From UBA7446 sp049596455 (lineage in GTDB: Bacteria > Bacteroidota > Bacteroidia > Flavobacteriales > Flavobacteriaceae), in assembly GCA_049596455.1 (NCBI GenBank), contig JBMYLP010000003.1, positions 62,001-126,000 of the forward strand: a stretch of 64,000 nt of DNA. Direction: 5' to 3'. A program made the position numbers and the translations under genes. The notes below the pieces were generated by a model. That model worked only from the letters and a program-made list of their open reading frames with translations, did no database searches and was not told where the DNA came from. Positions 43,252-52,128 of this stretch are shown here, piece after piece. Every line of letters begins with the position of its first letter. Position 1 is the first letter of the stretch.

Positions 43252-44514
43252 CTAATTAACATAGACTCTTACTAAATCCACTTTAGTGTTGGATACTTCC
43301 AACATTTCAAAGGTAAAGCCTTCTATAACGACACGTTCTCCTTCTTGTGGTATATCGGCGGTGTGATGCACTATAAGTCCCCCAAGTGTTTCGTAAGACT
43401 CTGATGTTGGCAGTTGAAGCGAATAGCTGGTGTTAATTTCATCGATTTCGAGACGTGCTGAAAAGGTAAACGAGCCGTCATCATGTGAAATCACCACATT
43501 TGATACTGTATCGTGTTCGTCTTCAATTTCCCCGAATAATTCTTCAATAATATCTTCCAATGTCAGCATTCCTGCCGTACCGCCATACTCGTCCAATACC
43601 ACAGCGATACTGCGTCTTTTTTTGACCAACAGATTAAATACATCTTGAATACGCATCGTTTCAGGGATCCACTCCACCGCCTTGATAATAGCGTGCAACG
43701 ATTTGGGACTTTTAAACATATCAAAAGCATGTACGTAACCAATAATATTGTCCATGCCTTGTGCATAAATTAAAATTTTTGAAAATCCAGTTGAGGAAAA
43801 TATATTGACCAATTCTGCAGGTTTTTCATACCTGTCCACAGCTACCATCTCGGCGCGAGGCACCATAACCTCTCGGGCTTTTAGGTTGGTAAACGTCAAG
43901 GCATTATGGAACAATTGCAATTCAGCGTCTTGCTGCTCTTGGCTTGCTGTTTCGATGTGCTCCAAAACAAAATCGCCCAATTCTACCTTACTAAAAGCTA
44001 TCGATTCTTCGTGTTTAGGGACATTAAAAAAGCGGTAAAGCACGCTGTCAGAAAAACGAAGAATAGCCCAACTGAAGGGTTTCATCAACTGATAAAAAAC
44101 AAAAGCGGGTAGTGCAAAAAGACTTAAAAATTGGTTTGCATAAATCTGAAAAAAAACTTTAGGTAAAAATTCTGCCGTGATTAAAATTATTGCGGTAGAA
44201 ATAAGGGTTTGATAGAAAATTATATGTAGCGGCAACGATGAAAAACTAGTATAACTTGGAAACAATTGACTAACAATGAGGTCACCGGCAAAAATGCCAT
44301 ACACCACAAGCGCAATATTATTGCCCACAAGCATGGACACAATAAATCGTGAAGGACTTTTGGTAATAGATTTTAAAAGTGCGCTGTAGCCTTTTTTCTG
44401 TGTTTTTTGAATTTCAAGTCGGATTTTGTTAGACGACACAAAAGCAATCTCCATTCCAGAGAAAAAAGCCGACAACAAAAGGCTAATGAGCAAAACCGTT
44501 ATCTCAACAGACAT
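43252..44514 (-). CDS. CNNM/CBS transporter-associated protein (hemolysin family)
   Basis: 420 residues. A DUF21/CNNM membrane domain with about four helices (LLISLLLSAFFSGMEIAFVS, NNIALVVYGI) is followed by two CBS domains (MVPRAEMVAVDRYE, GTAGMLTLEDIIEELFGEIEDE) and a CorC/HlyC C-terminal domain. The family includes Mg2+/Co2+ efflux-type proteins. The flavobacterial gliding protein GldE belongs to the same family, so this gene should not be assumed to be a hemolysin. It overlaps nothing and lies 3 bp from the small membrane protein gene. Confidence 0.88.
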   Translation of the reverse strand: MSVEITVLLISLLLSAFFSGMEIAFVSSNKIRLEIQKTQKKGYSALLKSITKSPSRFIVSMLVGNNIALVVYGIFAGDLIVSQLFPSYTSFSSLPLHIIFYQTLISTAIILITAEFLPKVFFQIYANQFLSLFALPAFVFYQLMKPFSWAILRFSDSVLYRFFNVPKHEESIAFSKVELGDFVLEHIETASQEQQDAELQLFHNALTFTNLKAREVMVPRAEMVAVDRYEKPAELVNIFSSTGFSKILIYAQGMDNIIGYVHAFDMFKSPKSLHAIIKAVEWIPETMRIQDVFNLLVKKRRSIAVVLDEYGGTAGMLTLEDIIEELFGEIEDEHDTVSNVVISHDDGSFTFSARLEIDEINTSYSLQLPTSESYETLGGLIVHHTADIPQEGERVVIEGFTFEMLEVSNTKVDLVRVYVN

Positions 44515-44517
44515 GGT

Positions 44518-44712
44518 TTAGGGTTGCTTACGCTTTTCTAATTTTTTACGGTAGCGCCTACGTATATAAAACATCAAAAAGGCGACTGCTGCAATGGCAA
44601 TATCAAGTGTAGTTCTAGACTCTGCAGCACCATAAAAATAAAGTGCTCTGAATAAAAATAGCCCGCCAAAAGCAAGGTATATAATTTCGGAAATACGGTA
44701 AAATTTAATCAT
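44518..44712 (-). CDS. Small two-helix membrane protein
   Basis: 64 residues with two predicted membrane helices (ISEIIYLAFGGLFLFRALYF and LDIAIAAVAFLMFYI) and a basic tail (RRRYRKKLEKRKQP), so the C-terminus is probably cytoplasmic. No family recognised. It overlaps lptC by 4 bp, and its fixed place between lptC and the CNNM gene supports a real gene with an envelope role. Confidence 0.72.
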   Translation of the reverse strand: MIKFYRISEIIYLAFGGLFLFRALYFYGAAESRTTLDIAIAAVAFLMFYIRRRYRKKLEKRKQP

Positions 44713-45263
44713 AATTCTTCTTCTACGGCAACACTTCCAACAAGTGGTCCTGTGGTTATTTTATTGAATGACCTGCTGGCATCTAACACTCGAGCCGCAA
44801 TGTCGTAATCTTTGTTTTTAAAGGTAAAGTTTTCTTCTGTAAAAACCCACTCTCGATCAATATCCCAATAGAGTTGAGAAGTGCGCAAGTTAGCTCCCTC
44901 TGGAGTAGTAATGCTTACATTTCCGCGCAAGTCCACCATATTGGTACGGTTATATAAAATTCCGTAATCGGCTTTCACAAAGGTTTCCTTATTTTTTTCA
45001 TCATAAAAGACAACATCCACACCCCTTGGGAACTCAGAATATGGAAACGGTTGATTCGTATAATCGATGTTTTTCGGGGCTTTAAGAATGGCTACGGTTT
45101 GCGCTGAGTCGGTATATACCACACGAATGGTATCTGCCTCGCCAACAGGCAACGCATCAAATTGATTGAGCTGCTTTACTTGTTCAAAATTATTTTTACA
45201 CGAGTATGTGGCAAACACCAATAGTGCTAAAAAATATAATTTAAACAAGCTGCGGTGTTGCAT
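44709..45263 (-). CDS. lptC: LPS export periplasmic protein
   Basis: 184 residues with a lipoprotein-type start (FATYSC) and the LptC beta-jellyroll pattern: VVFYDEKNKETFVKADYGILYNRTNMVDLRGNVSI and TSQLYWDIDREWVFTEENF. It bridges the inner-membrane LptBFG pump to LptA in LPS export. It is immediately followed by a small membrane protein and preceded, 1 bp away, by the TPR protein. Confidence 0.9.
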   Translation of the reverse strand: MQHRSLFKLYFLALLVFATYSCKNNFEQVKQLNQFDALPVGEADTIRVVYTDSAQTVAILKAPKNIDYTNQPFPYSEFPRGVDVVFYDEKNKETFVKADYGILYNRTNMVDLRGNVSITTPEGANLRTSQLYWDIDREWVFTEENFTFKNKDYDIAARVLDASRSFNKITTGPLVGSVAVEEEL

Positions 45264-45264
45264 A

Positions 45265-46641
45265 TTACAACTGCGGTACGGTTACACTATCATTTATCCA
45301 GCACGAAAAACGGATGGTTTGACCCGCATTTCCTTCTGTGAAAATATCCGTTTTACTAGGTGCTCTGCCCTCGTAGCTTGCTGCCATTTTAAGCGCTGTT
45401 TTCTTTACTCCTGAATCCACATTAGCTGCCCGACGAGCTGTTTTTGCAGCCAACCAATATACCGCACGTTTTTCAAACTGAGTGTTTCCACAATCGTTCG
45501 CGCTAGCGGCATACAAATTTGCAATAAGCATATAGGCTTTCCCCATAGAAGGTTGATTTGCCAACGCTCTTCTGGCATAGGAGCGCGCTTTGCTCTTTAA
45601 TCCTCTTGTCTTAAACTTTACTGCAATTTTATACAAAATTGCTGCTTTGCGATATTGGTCTTGCTCTAATGTTAAAGACTCTTCGTAATAAGCTAATGCG
45701 CTTTGACTATCGCCTGCTTTGTCCTTGAGCAATCCAAGATAGTACGCAGAATTTGCAGAAGGATTTATGCCGTGAAGTGCCTCTACAAGCTCCACAAAAA
45801 GGGGATCGTCAGAGCAATCTTTTGCATCCATTCTACTGGCTGCGCGGTTCAGCCATACACTATTGGTTTTGTTTGCTTCAAAGTTTTTGCGGTAAAGCGG
45901 AATCAAATTCTCACAGCTTGATTCTTTGGAAATCATGGCATCAAGATTATTGGCATAGGTAGAAAACGCTAACACATTGGTTTCGTATACGCGTTTATTG
46001 CGCTGCTCTCTGGAAGTCACAGGCTGACCTGAATCTTCCTTTTTCAAAATAACATCTAGCTTACGCGCCAAATTGGTTTGTTCCAACTCAAATTTTTCAG
46101 AAATCTCCTCGTACTTGTTGAATAATTCTTCGGTGGTTTTTCCACCTTGCTTATACAACTGATAAGTTGTTTTAAAGAACGAGTATAACCGCTTTGGACT
46201 GGTAAAGCTAGCAGCGTCTTGTGAAAACGCTTGACTGAACACATCAAATGCTTTTTGCGTGGTGCCTAGCTTGTAATCAATCATTGCTTGCGCTTTTGAA
46301 GAAAGGATTTTTCCTACCTCACTTTTCCCGCTTTTTGTGGTTGGGAAATAGGTAATCCAGTCATCATAAAGTGCCATGAGTTCTTGGACATAGACGGTTT
46401 TATCGTCCGTAGCATTTTTTATTTTATGTGCCAAAATGCGCTCGCCATACTTAAATGTTGCTACATTGAGTTCTGGGCAAACAGTCCGCACTTCTTTCCA
46501 CGGCTGGTATGCCGAATCGTAGTTTTTCACTTTTGCAAACTCCGCAAAAATAGATAAGTTTCCAGGGCATGAACTTTTATCTCCTTGTGCAATGGCGCCT
46601 GCGCCAATGCTTAACATCAAAAAAAATAACGTATTTCTCAT
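45265..46641 (-). CDS. Exported tetratricopeptide-repeat protein
   Basis: 458 residues with a signal peptide (LMLSIGAGAIAQGD). Helical repeats follow, including SAYYLGLLKDKAGDSQSALAYYEESL, then YRKAAILYKIAVKF and ARRALANQPSMGKAYMLIANLY. It should be a periplasmic or outer-membrane-linked scaffold. No enzymatic domain seen. It lies between the outer-membrane protein gene and lptC, with 9-bp and 1-bp gaps. Confidence 0.85.
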   Translation of the reverse strand: MRNTLFFLMLSIGAGAIAQGDKSSCPGNLSIFAEFAKVKNYDSAYQPWKEVRTVCPELNVATFKYGERILAHKIKNATDDKTVYVQELMALYDDWITYFPTTKSGKSEVGKILSSKAQAMIDYKLGTTQKAFDVFSQAFSQDAASFTSPKRLYSFFKTTYQLYKQGGKTTEELFNKYEEISEKFELEQTNLARKLDVILKKEDSGQPVTSREQRNKRVYETNVLAFSTYANNLDAMISKESSCENLIPLYRKNFEANKTNSVWLNRAASRMDAKDCSDDPLFVELVEALHGINPSANSAYYLGLLKDKAGDSQSALAYYEESLTLEQDQYRKAAILYKIAVKFKTRGLKSKARSYARRALANQPSMGKAYMLIANLYAASANDCGNTQFEKRAVYWLAAKTARRAANVDSGVKKTALKMAASYEGRAPSKTDIFTEGNAGQTIRFSCWINDSVTVPQL

Positions 46642-46650
46642 AATTCTTCT

Positions 46651-47895
46651 TTAATCGTATTTTCTCTTAATAAACCAAACATCACTAAGCGAAAAACCCA
46701 GCATAATGTTTGTGTAATTTTCTTTAATCAAACCAGCATCTGTTGTTCCCATTTGACCTATTTCTACGCCAATATTTACTTTAGACAATACATTCATTGG
46801 TAATCCAATCCCAAAGGTTATGCCAAAGTCCTTCACCGCTTGACTTTTCACTTCCAATCCTGTGTGTTCCCATCGAGCACCAACGCGATATACCATACGG
46901 CTTAGGTAGTTTGTAAAGGAGTTGTGTTTTGGAATATAGAATCCGCCTACTGAAAATCTCGACGCAGCAACAAAATTAGCGTTTGAATTGCTTTCAAAAG
47001 GGTGGGTTATACCCTCTGCTGCATTTACATACGTAACTCCTGCAAACCAGTTTTGTGGCTTTCCAAAACCAACACCAAGGGTAGTTTCAGCTGCAAACTT
47101 GTTTGTGGTTGTTGCCAAATTCCCCAAAGCAATATCTTTTTGCGCTGCAGCAGTTCCCCCAGCAGCTAGGGCAGAGATTGTTTTGGAGTTTTTACTTTTC
47201 ATAGAAGTATTAGGGGTGTAGATTGCCGATAGTTGCAACATGTAATCCGAAAAAATATTTCGGTTGTAATGCATCCCAAAGGAATAATGAATCCCACTTA
47301 ATTCAGAACGTGTAAAAACTTGCGTGTCGTTTTGTACTCCTGTTATTCTTTCCGTTGCTATTTTTTCATTGTATCCAAAATTGTAAAAAGCACTAACACC
47401 CAAGCTTAGCCCATCAATAGGATTCACGGCAAAACCTAAAAAGGTACTGTTCACACCTCCCTTGCCATCATATAGATTTTGATATTCTAAATCGTTTTCT
47501 GTTCGCGTTGTTTTAGCTCTATAGCCAACAGCAGATTTAGGCTTAAGTCCAAAACTGAAAGCAAAATGCTTGGTGGGCACACTCAGTGCCAAATAGTTTA
47601 ATGATGCCGAAGTGGTAGATTCCGATGTGGAAGAAGACTGTTGTGAAATTGATTTGTAATTAGCTCCCACACGATATTGCACAAATCTGAGTTTACCCAA
47701 AGTAGCCGGGTTATCTAGACTAAATTGTGTACTATCGGCATAGACGGTAAGCCCACCCATGGTATTATTTTCTGCGGTTCGTGTAGAAATGGGCTGTCCA
47801 GCTCCATAATACGAATAGGGAGATAATGTTGCATTTTGTGCAAACGCAAGTGAGCTTAGTATTACGAGAATATAGTTGAGAAAATTACTTTTCAT
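46651..47895 (-). CDS. Putative outer-membrane beta-barrel protein
   Basis: 414 residues with a signal peptide (ILVILSSLAFAQN) and FadL/OmpP1-like features: LSPYSYYGAGQPISTRTAENNTMGG, LDNPATLGKLRF, and many alternating strands ending LSDVWFIKRKYD. Such proteins move hydrophobic or other small substrates across the outer membrane, but the substrate is unknown. It overlaps coaX by 11 bp. Confidence 0.83.
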   Translation of the reverse strand: MKSNFLNYILVILSSLAFAQNATLSPYSYYGAGQPISTRTAENNTMGGLTVYADSTQFSLDNPATLGKLRFVQYRVGANYKSISQQSSSTSESTTSASLNYLALSVPTKHFAFSFGLKPKSAVGYRAKTTRTENDLEYQNLYDGKGGVNSTFLGFAVNPIDGLSLGVSAFYNFGYNEKIATERITGVQNDTQVFTRSELSGIHYSFGMHYNRNIFSDYMLQLSAIYTPNTSMKSKNSKTISALAAGGTAAAQKDIALGNLATTTNKFAAETTLGVGFGKPQNWFAGVTYVNAAEGITHPFESNSNANFVAASRFSVGGFYIPKHNSFTNYLSRMVYRVGARWEHTGLEVKSQAVKDFGITFGIGLPMNVLSKVNIGVEIGQMGTTDAGLIKENYTNIMLGFSLSDVWFIKRKYD

Positions 47896-48628
47896 GAAAT
47901 GTATTAAACATCAGTAGGTGGTATAGACCTATAAGGGTCAAATCTGCAGCCACAAATATGGTATTTTTTATCTTTTTATTCAAGAATTTAGCGTCCCCTC
48001 CTGTTAAAATTATGGTAAAGTTACCATACTCTTGAGCAAATGCAGCTATCTGCGTCTCAATTTCAGCAATAATTCCTGCTTCTACACCCAATTCCATGCT
48101 CGATTTGGTATCTATTCCAATTGAAGAGGTTTTTTCTGAAGGGCTTAAAAGGGGCAATTTGTCGGTAAACAAGTGCATGGCGTGGTAGCGCATTGCGCGT
48201 CCGGGTGAAATTGCACCGCCTTTATGGTGCGCATTTTCGTCCATAATATCATAGGTAATGCAACTTCCTGCATCAATAATAAGGACAGCAGTGCTTGGAT
48301 GTGTTTTTAGTGCTCCTGCCAATGCGGCTCGCCGATCTACTCCCAGGCTTTGAATATTATCGTAATCTGAAGTGAATGGATATTTGGTCGCATCATCTAC
48401 AACATGAACAGCACAAGATTTTGGCAATTTTGCAATCAACCGTTTTGTTCTGGCACCCACAGAGCCTACCAAAACGGACGAAAATGGATGAGATTGATAA
48501 AATGTGCTCCATTGTAGTTCCGTCCAATCAGTACAAACACCTGATTTTTTTAATACTCCGTTTTCAAAATACCCAAATTTGATGTGCGTATTGCCAACAT
48601 CTAACACTAAATGGATGCTTTTTTTCAT
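47885..48628 (-). CDS. coaX: Type III pantothenate kinase
   Basis: 247 residues of an ASKHA-fold kinase: VLDVGNTHIKFGYF (phosphate loop), GVDRRAALAGAL, DAGSCITYD and GAISPGRAMRYHAMH. It performs the first step of CoA synthesis and, unlike CoaA, is not feedback-inhibited. It is the first gene of the envelope operon, which is otherwise unrelated to CoA. Confidence 0.95.
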   Translation of the reverse strand: MKKSIHLVLDVGNTHIKFGYFENGVLKKSGVCTDWTELQWSTFYQSHPFSSVLVGSVGARTKRLIAKLPKSCAVHVVDDATKYPFTSDYDNIQSLGVDRRAALAGALKTHPSTAVLIIDAGSCITYDIMDENAHHKGGAISPGRAMRYHAMHLFTDKLPLLSPSEKTSSIGIDTKSSMELGVEAGIIAEIETQIAAFAQEYGNFTIILTGGDAKFLNKKIKNTIFVAADLTLIGLYHLLMFNTFHEK

Positions 48629-48662
48629 TGACCGCTAAAGTAGAAGTTTTTTTTTCAAGCTA

Positions 48663-48693
48663 CTTGCCAATTATGGGAAAGCGAGTATATTTG
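48663..48693 (+). promoter_or_regulatory. Promoter of tRNA-Phe
   Basis: CTTG (48663-48666), 19 nt, TATATTTG (48686-48693). The tRNA begins 18 nt further on. Confidence 0.72.
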
Positions 48694-48710
48694 TGCTTGC
48701 ATTTTTGCAG

Positions 48711-48783
48711 GGTACCTTAGCTCAGTTGGTAGAGCAAAGGACTGAAAATCCTTGTGTCCCTGGTTCGATTCCTGGAGGTACCA
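48711..48783 (+). tRNA. tRNA-Phe (anticodon GAA)
   Basis: A normal cloverleaf: acceptor GGTACCT/AGGTACC with discriminator A, D arm GCTCAGTTGGTAGAGC, anticodon arm AAGGA-CTGAAAA-TCCTT (anticodon GAA) and T arm containing GGTTCGATTCC. 73 nt; CCA is not encoded. Confidence 0.98.
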
Positions 48784-48784
48784 C

Positions 48785-48816
48785 AAAACCCTTTTGCTTT
48801 TGCAAAGGGGTTTTTT
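48785..48816 (+). terminator. Terminator of tRNA-Phe
   Basis: AAAACCCTTTTGC and GCAAAGGGGTTTT pair with one G-T wobble around a TTTT loop and end in six Ts. Confidence 0.85.
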
Positions 48817-48818
48817 GT

Positions 48819-48849
48819 TTTGTGTTTCTTGATTGTTAACCTACATTTG
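48819..48849 (+). promoter_or_regulatory. Promoter upstream of the glycosyltransferase
   Basis: TTTG (48819-48822), 19 nt and TACATTTG (48842-48849) match the consensus exactly and start right after the tRNA terminator. A second -7 element TATATTTG (48884-48891) lies closer to the ATG at 48920, so two starts are possible. Confidence 0.7.
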
Positions 48850-48919
48850 ATATGCCACCGTTTTTAAAACCCATTTAAGACCCTATATTTGCACGAGCAT
48901 TTTTGCTTTGAATTAAAAC

Positions 48920-50443
48920 ATGTTTTTAATGTCTTTTGACTGGACAAACATCTTAGTCCCACTTTCCATACTTCTAATGGTGGTTTATGCAATATGTCTT
49001 ATTCTGATTTTTTTCTACGCGCTTAGTCAGTTGAGTTTATTGATGAACTATATCCGTCAAAAAAGCAATACCAGCCAAGATGCAGTTTTTGACCTTGACA
49101 ACCCAGAAGAAGTTCCAAACGTTACCATTCAGTTGCCCATATATAATGAACTGTATGTAATTGAGCGATTGTTGGATTTTGTTTCTGAAATTGAATATCC
49201 AAAAGGAAAATTAGAGGTGCAAGTATTGGACGATTCCACAGATGAATCTGTAGAAATTACAGCCAAAAAAGTAGCTGAGTTGTGTGCCAAAGGACACGAT
49301 GTTGTTCATGTGCGTCGCACCAACCGAGAGGGGTTTAAGGCAGGTGCGCTAAAAGAAGGGTTGAAAACCGCCAAAGGCGATTTTATAGCCATTTTTGATG
49401 CTGATTTTACTCCTAAAAAAGATTGGTTGCTGCAAACCATTCCCTATTTTAAAAACGAAAAAATTGGAGTTGTTCAAACCCGTTGGGGACACATTAATCG
49501 AGATTACTCCATATTAACCAAAGTGCAAGCATTTGCACTTGACATGCACTTCACACTTGAGCAAGTGGGACGCAATTACGGTGGGCATTTTATGAATTTT
49601 AACGGTACCGCAGGGGTTTGGCGCAAAACATGCATCGAAGATGCTGGAAATTGGGAAGGTGATACCCTTACTGAAGACCTTGATCTAAGCTACCGCGCGC
49701 AACTCAAAGGGTGGAAGTTTAAATATCTGGAAGATGTAGAGACCCCCGCTGAACTTCCAGTTGTAATGAGTGCTATTCGCTCACAACAGTTTCGGTGGAA
49801 TAAAGGAGGTGCTGAGAATTTCCAAAAAATGATTGGTAAAGTATTTCGCACACCCAATCTTGGACTCAAAACACGACTTCACGCCATCATGCACTTGCTT
49901 AACAGCAGCATGTTTTTGTCGGTACTTACGTTAGCCATTTTGAGCATCCCAATGCTGTATATTAAAAACGAATGGGGACACTTTGGCTGGTTTTTTAATA
50001 TCACGAGTCTGTTTATCATAAGCACCGTTATTTTCTTTATTTGCTATTGGTTTACCTACAAGCGAATCCACGGAGGTGGTTTTGTAAACTTTGTTGAGTT
50101 CAGCAAAAGTTTTGTCACATTTTATGCCGTTGCTATGGGTTTTTCAGTACATAATTCCAAAGCCGTTTTGGAAGGTCACCGAGGCAAACGCAGCGAATTT
50201 GTACGCACACCAAAATTTAATCTTGCCAAGTTTAAAGACAATTTTAAATCTAATAAATACCTTCAAAAAAAGATCTCTAAAAATACTGTATTAGAAGCCT
50301 TTTTGATGTTGTACTTCCTCTTTGGTATGATAAGTTCTTTTTTTGTTGGGAACGAAGGCGATTTTGGATTGTTCCCATTTCACTTGTTACTTTTTATTGG
50401 CTTTGGCTTTGTGGCATTCAGCTCGATTAAAAATCGAATTTAG
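48920..50443 (+). CDS. Cellulose-synthase-like family 2 glycosyltransferase
   Basis: 507 residues. An N-terminal membrane helix pair (about 10-40) is followed by a GT2 catalytic domain with DDSTDE (104-109), DADF (160-163), EDLDLSYR and the QQFRWNKGG signature of processive synthases. Four C-terminal membrane helices follow. It should polymerise a beta-linked glycan (cellulose or mannan-like) or make a glycolipid at the inner membrane; the sugar is not predictable. The gene stands alone, with no BcsB or PilZ domain, convergent with the pseudouridine synthase gene. Confidence 0.88.
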   Translation: MFLMSFDWTNILVPLSILLMVVYAICLILIFFYALSQLSLLMNYIRQKSNTSQDAVFDLDNPEEVPNVTIQLPIYNELYVIERLLDFVSEIEYPKGKLEVQVLDDSTDESVEITAKKVAELCAKGHDVVHVRRTNREGFKAGALKEGLKTAKGDFIAIFDADFTPKKDWLLQTIPYFKNEKIGVVQTRWGHINRDYSILTKVQAFALDMHFTLEQVGRNYGGHFMNFNGTAGVWRKTCIEDAGNWEGDTLTEDLDLSYRAQLKGWKFKYLEDVETPAELPVVMSAIRSQQFRWNKGGAENFQKMIGKVFRTPNLGLKTRLHAIMHLLNSSMFLSVLTLAILSIPMLYIKNEWGHFGWFFNITSLFIISTVIFFICYWFTYKRIHGGGFVNFVEFSKSFVTFYAVAMGFSVHNSKAVLEGHRGKRSEFVRTPKFNLAKFKDNFKSNKYLQKKISKNTVLEAFLMLYFLFGMISSFFVGNEGDFGLFPFHLLLFIGFGFVAFSSIKNRI

Positions 50444-50444
50444 A

Positions 50445-51182
50445 TTATAGCATTTTTAATTGTTGCACCTCACTTTGCGAAAGGTGACGCCAATGTCCGC
50501 GGGGCAAGTCTTTTTTGGTTAATCCAGCAAATAATACCCTGTCAAGCGATACCACTTCATACCCCAAATGCTCAAAAATGCGACGTACAATACGGTTTCT
50601 TCCCGAATGAAGCGCAATGCCCACTTCCCTTTTTGAAGCACCTTGCACAAAACTTATTTCATCGGCTTTGATAGCGCCATCATCAAGAGTAATACCGCTT
50701 TTAATGCGTTGCAGATGTTGTCCGCTAACAGTTTTGTCAAGCACCACATGATATAATTTTTTAACCCCAGTGCTAGGATGCGTTAGCTTTTTTGCTAAGT
50801 CGCCATCGTTGGTAAAAAGAAGCAGTCCGGTAGTGGGGCGGTCAAGTCTGCCTACAGGGACAATACGTGATGTAGTCGCATTTGCGACCAAATCCATTAC
50901 CGTTCGGCGTCCTTTTTCGTCTCTGGTGGTGGTGATAAACCCCTTAGGTTTGTTAAGCAGTACGTAAGCCGGTTTTTCGGCTTGTAGCTTCTGTCCATCA
51001 AAGTGTACCACATCATTGGGCTTTACTCTATAGCCAAGCTCGGTCATGATTTTATTATTGACCTTCACAGCACCCAACTGAATATGCATATCGGCTTCGC
51101 GACGCGAACAAACGCCCGCATGGGCAATAAACTTGTTTAACCGAATGCCCTCTTGAGGCTTTTTTGAATTTTCTTTTTTCAT
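50445..51182 (-). CDS. rluB: RsuA/RluB-family pseudouridine synthase
   Basis: 245 residues. An S4 RNA-binding domain (RLNKFIAHAGVCSRREADMHI) is followed by the catalytic domain with the active-site Asp in GRLDRPTTGLLLFTNDG and FEHLGYEVVSLDRV. It makes a pseudouridine in 23S (RluB-like) or 16S rRNA; RluB is more likely from layout but not certain. It is the last gene of the mevalonate/prenyl operon. Confidence 0.88.
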   Translation of the reverse strand: MKKENSKKPQEGIRLNKFIAHAGVCSRREADMHIQLGAVKVNNKIMTELGYRVKPNDVVHFDGQKLQAEKPAYVLLNKPKGFITTTRDEKGRRTVMDLVANATTSRIVPVGRLDRPTTGLLLFTNDGDLAKKLTHPSTGVKKLYHVVLDKTVSGQHLQRIKSGITLDDGAIKADEISFVQGASKREVGIALHSGRNRIVRRIFEHLGYEVVSLDRVLFAGLTKKDLPRGHWRHLSQSEVQQLKML

Positions 51183-51239
51183 CTAACTTATATTGACCCA
51201 CCCACCAGTATACCAAAACGGAGTGCAAAAGTAAGCAGC

Positions 51240-52127
51240 TTAAATGGATAGACGTAGTAAAGGTAAACTTATTATTCCCAATAAAATGATAAGCCGTACA
51301 AATTGAAGCAATAATCCCACATGCCGTGTGCTGCGAACACGCCAAAGCAATATCAATAAAATAATTAAGAAAATAGCAGCTGCAACAAAATAATATCCCA
51401 TGGCATTTAACTCAAAAAAGGTGCGTAGTAGCGCAATAACCAAAAGCGCACAAACAATAAGTACACTAATGAGTTGTTTGGTCTTATGTTCGCCCCAAAC
51501 CACAGGAAAGGTGCGGTAGTTTTGCGCCATATCCCCTTTTATATTGTATAGGTCTTTTACAAATTCGCGTACGCTCACTAGGGTGTACAGATAGGCAGCG
51601 TGGGTAAAAATTTCAAGGGAAAAGTTGTTGTAATAGACCGTGATGGCAAAAAAAGGCAACACCGTAAGCAAGGTGCTTGTAAGCGTTCCAAACCAAAGAT
51701 CCCGTTTCAATAATGATGAATACAAAAACATGGCAAGCATATAGGAAATAAAAAACACCACCGCGCGAAACGAAACATAACTAGCCACCAAAAGCGCCAA
51801 TACAGAGCAAGCAAAATACATTCCTAGTTTTGTTTTTGCAGAAACATGACGCTCCAAAAGGGTTTTTTCGGGGCGATTGATAAGATCTTTTTCTTCGTCA
51901 AAAAAGGCATTGAAAATATATCCTCCCGAAACGCTAAATCCTGTTGCCAACACGATAAGCCAAAGGTTTACATCAAGTAAGGTGTGTGCAATACCTTCAG
52001 ATGAAAATATAAAAACCGACGCCAGCAATTGCGCAAACATCAGCACCGAAACATTAATCCCACGTACCAACGAAAACAACCCAATTGCCTGTAAAAACAA
52101 TCGTTTTGTGGGCAATGAAGATTTCAT
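51240..52127 (-). CDS. UbiA-family prenyltransferase
   Basis: 295 residues, about nine membrane segments. It has the two Asp-rich motifs of the UbiA family: NAFFDEEKDLINRPEK and FVKDLYNIKGDMAQNYRTFP. The second motif and the pattern resemble the geranylgeranylglycerol-phosphate geranylgeranyltransferase branch seen in flavobacteria. It attaches a polyprenyl chain to an acceptor in the inner membrane. It starts 1 bp from the mevalonate kinase stop, which would supply the isoprenoid precursor. The acceptor remains open; menaquinone-related transferases are an alternative. Confidence 0.83.
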   Translation of the reverse strand: MKSSLPTKRLFLQAIGLFSLVRGINVSVLMFAQLLASVFIFSSEGIAHTLLDVNLWLIVLATGFSVSGGYIFNAFFDEEKDLINRPEKTLLERHVSAKTKLGMYFACSVLALLVASYVSFRAVVFFISYMLAMFLYSSLLKRDLWFGTLTSTLLTVLPFFAITVYYNNFSLEIFTHAAYLYTLVSVREFVKDLYNIKGDMAQNYRTFPVVWGEHKTKQLISVLIVCALLVIALLRTFFELNAMGYYFVAAAIFLIILLILLWRVRSTRHVGLLLQFVRLIILLGIISLPLLRLSI

Positions 52128-52128
52128 G

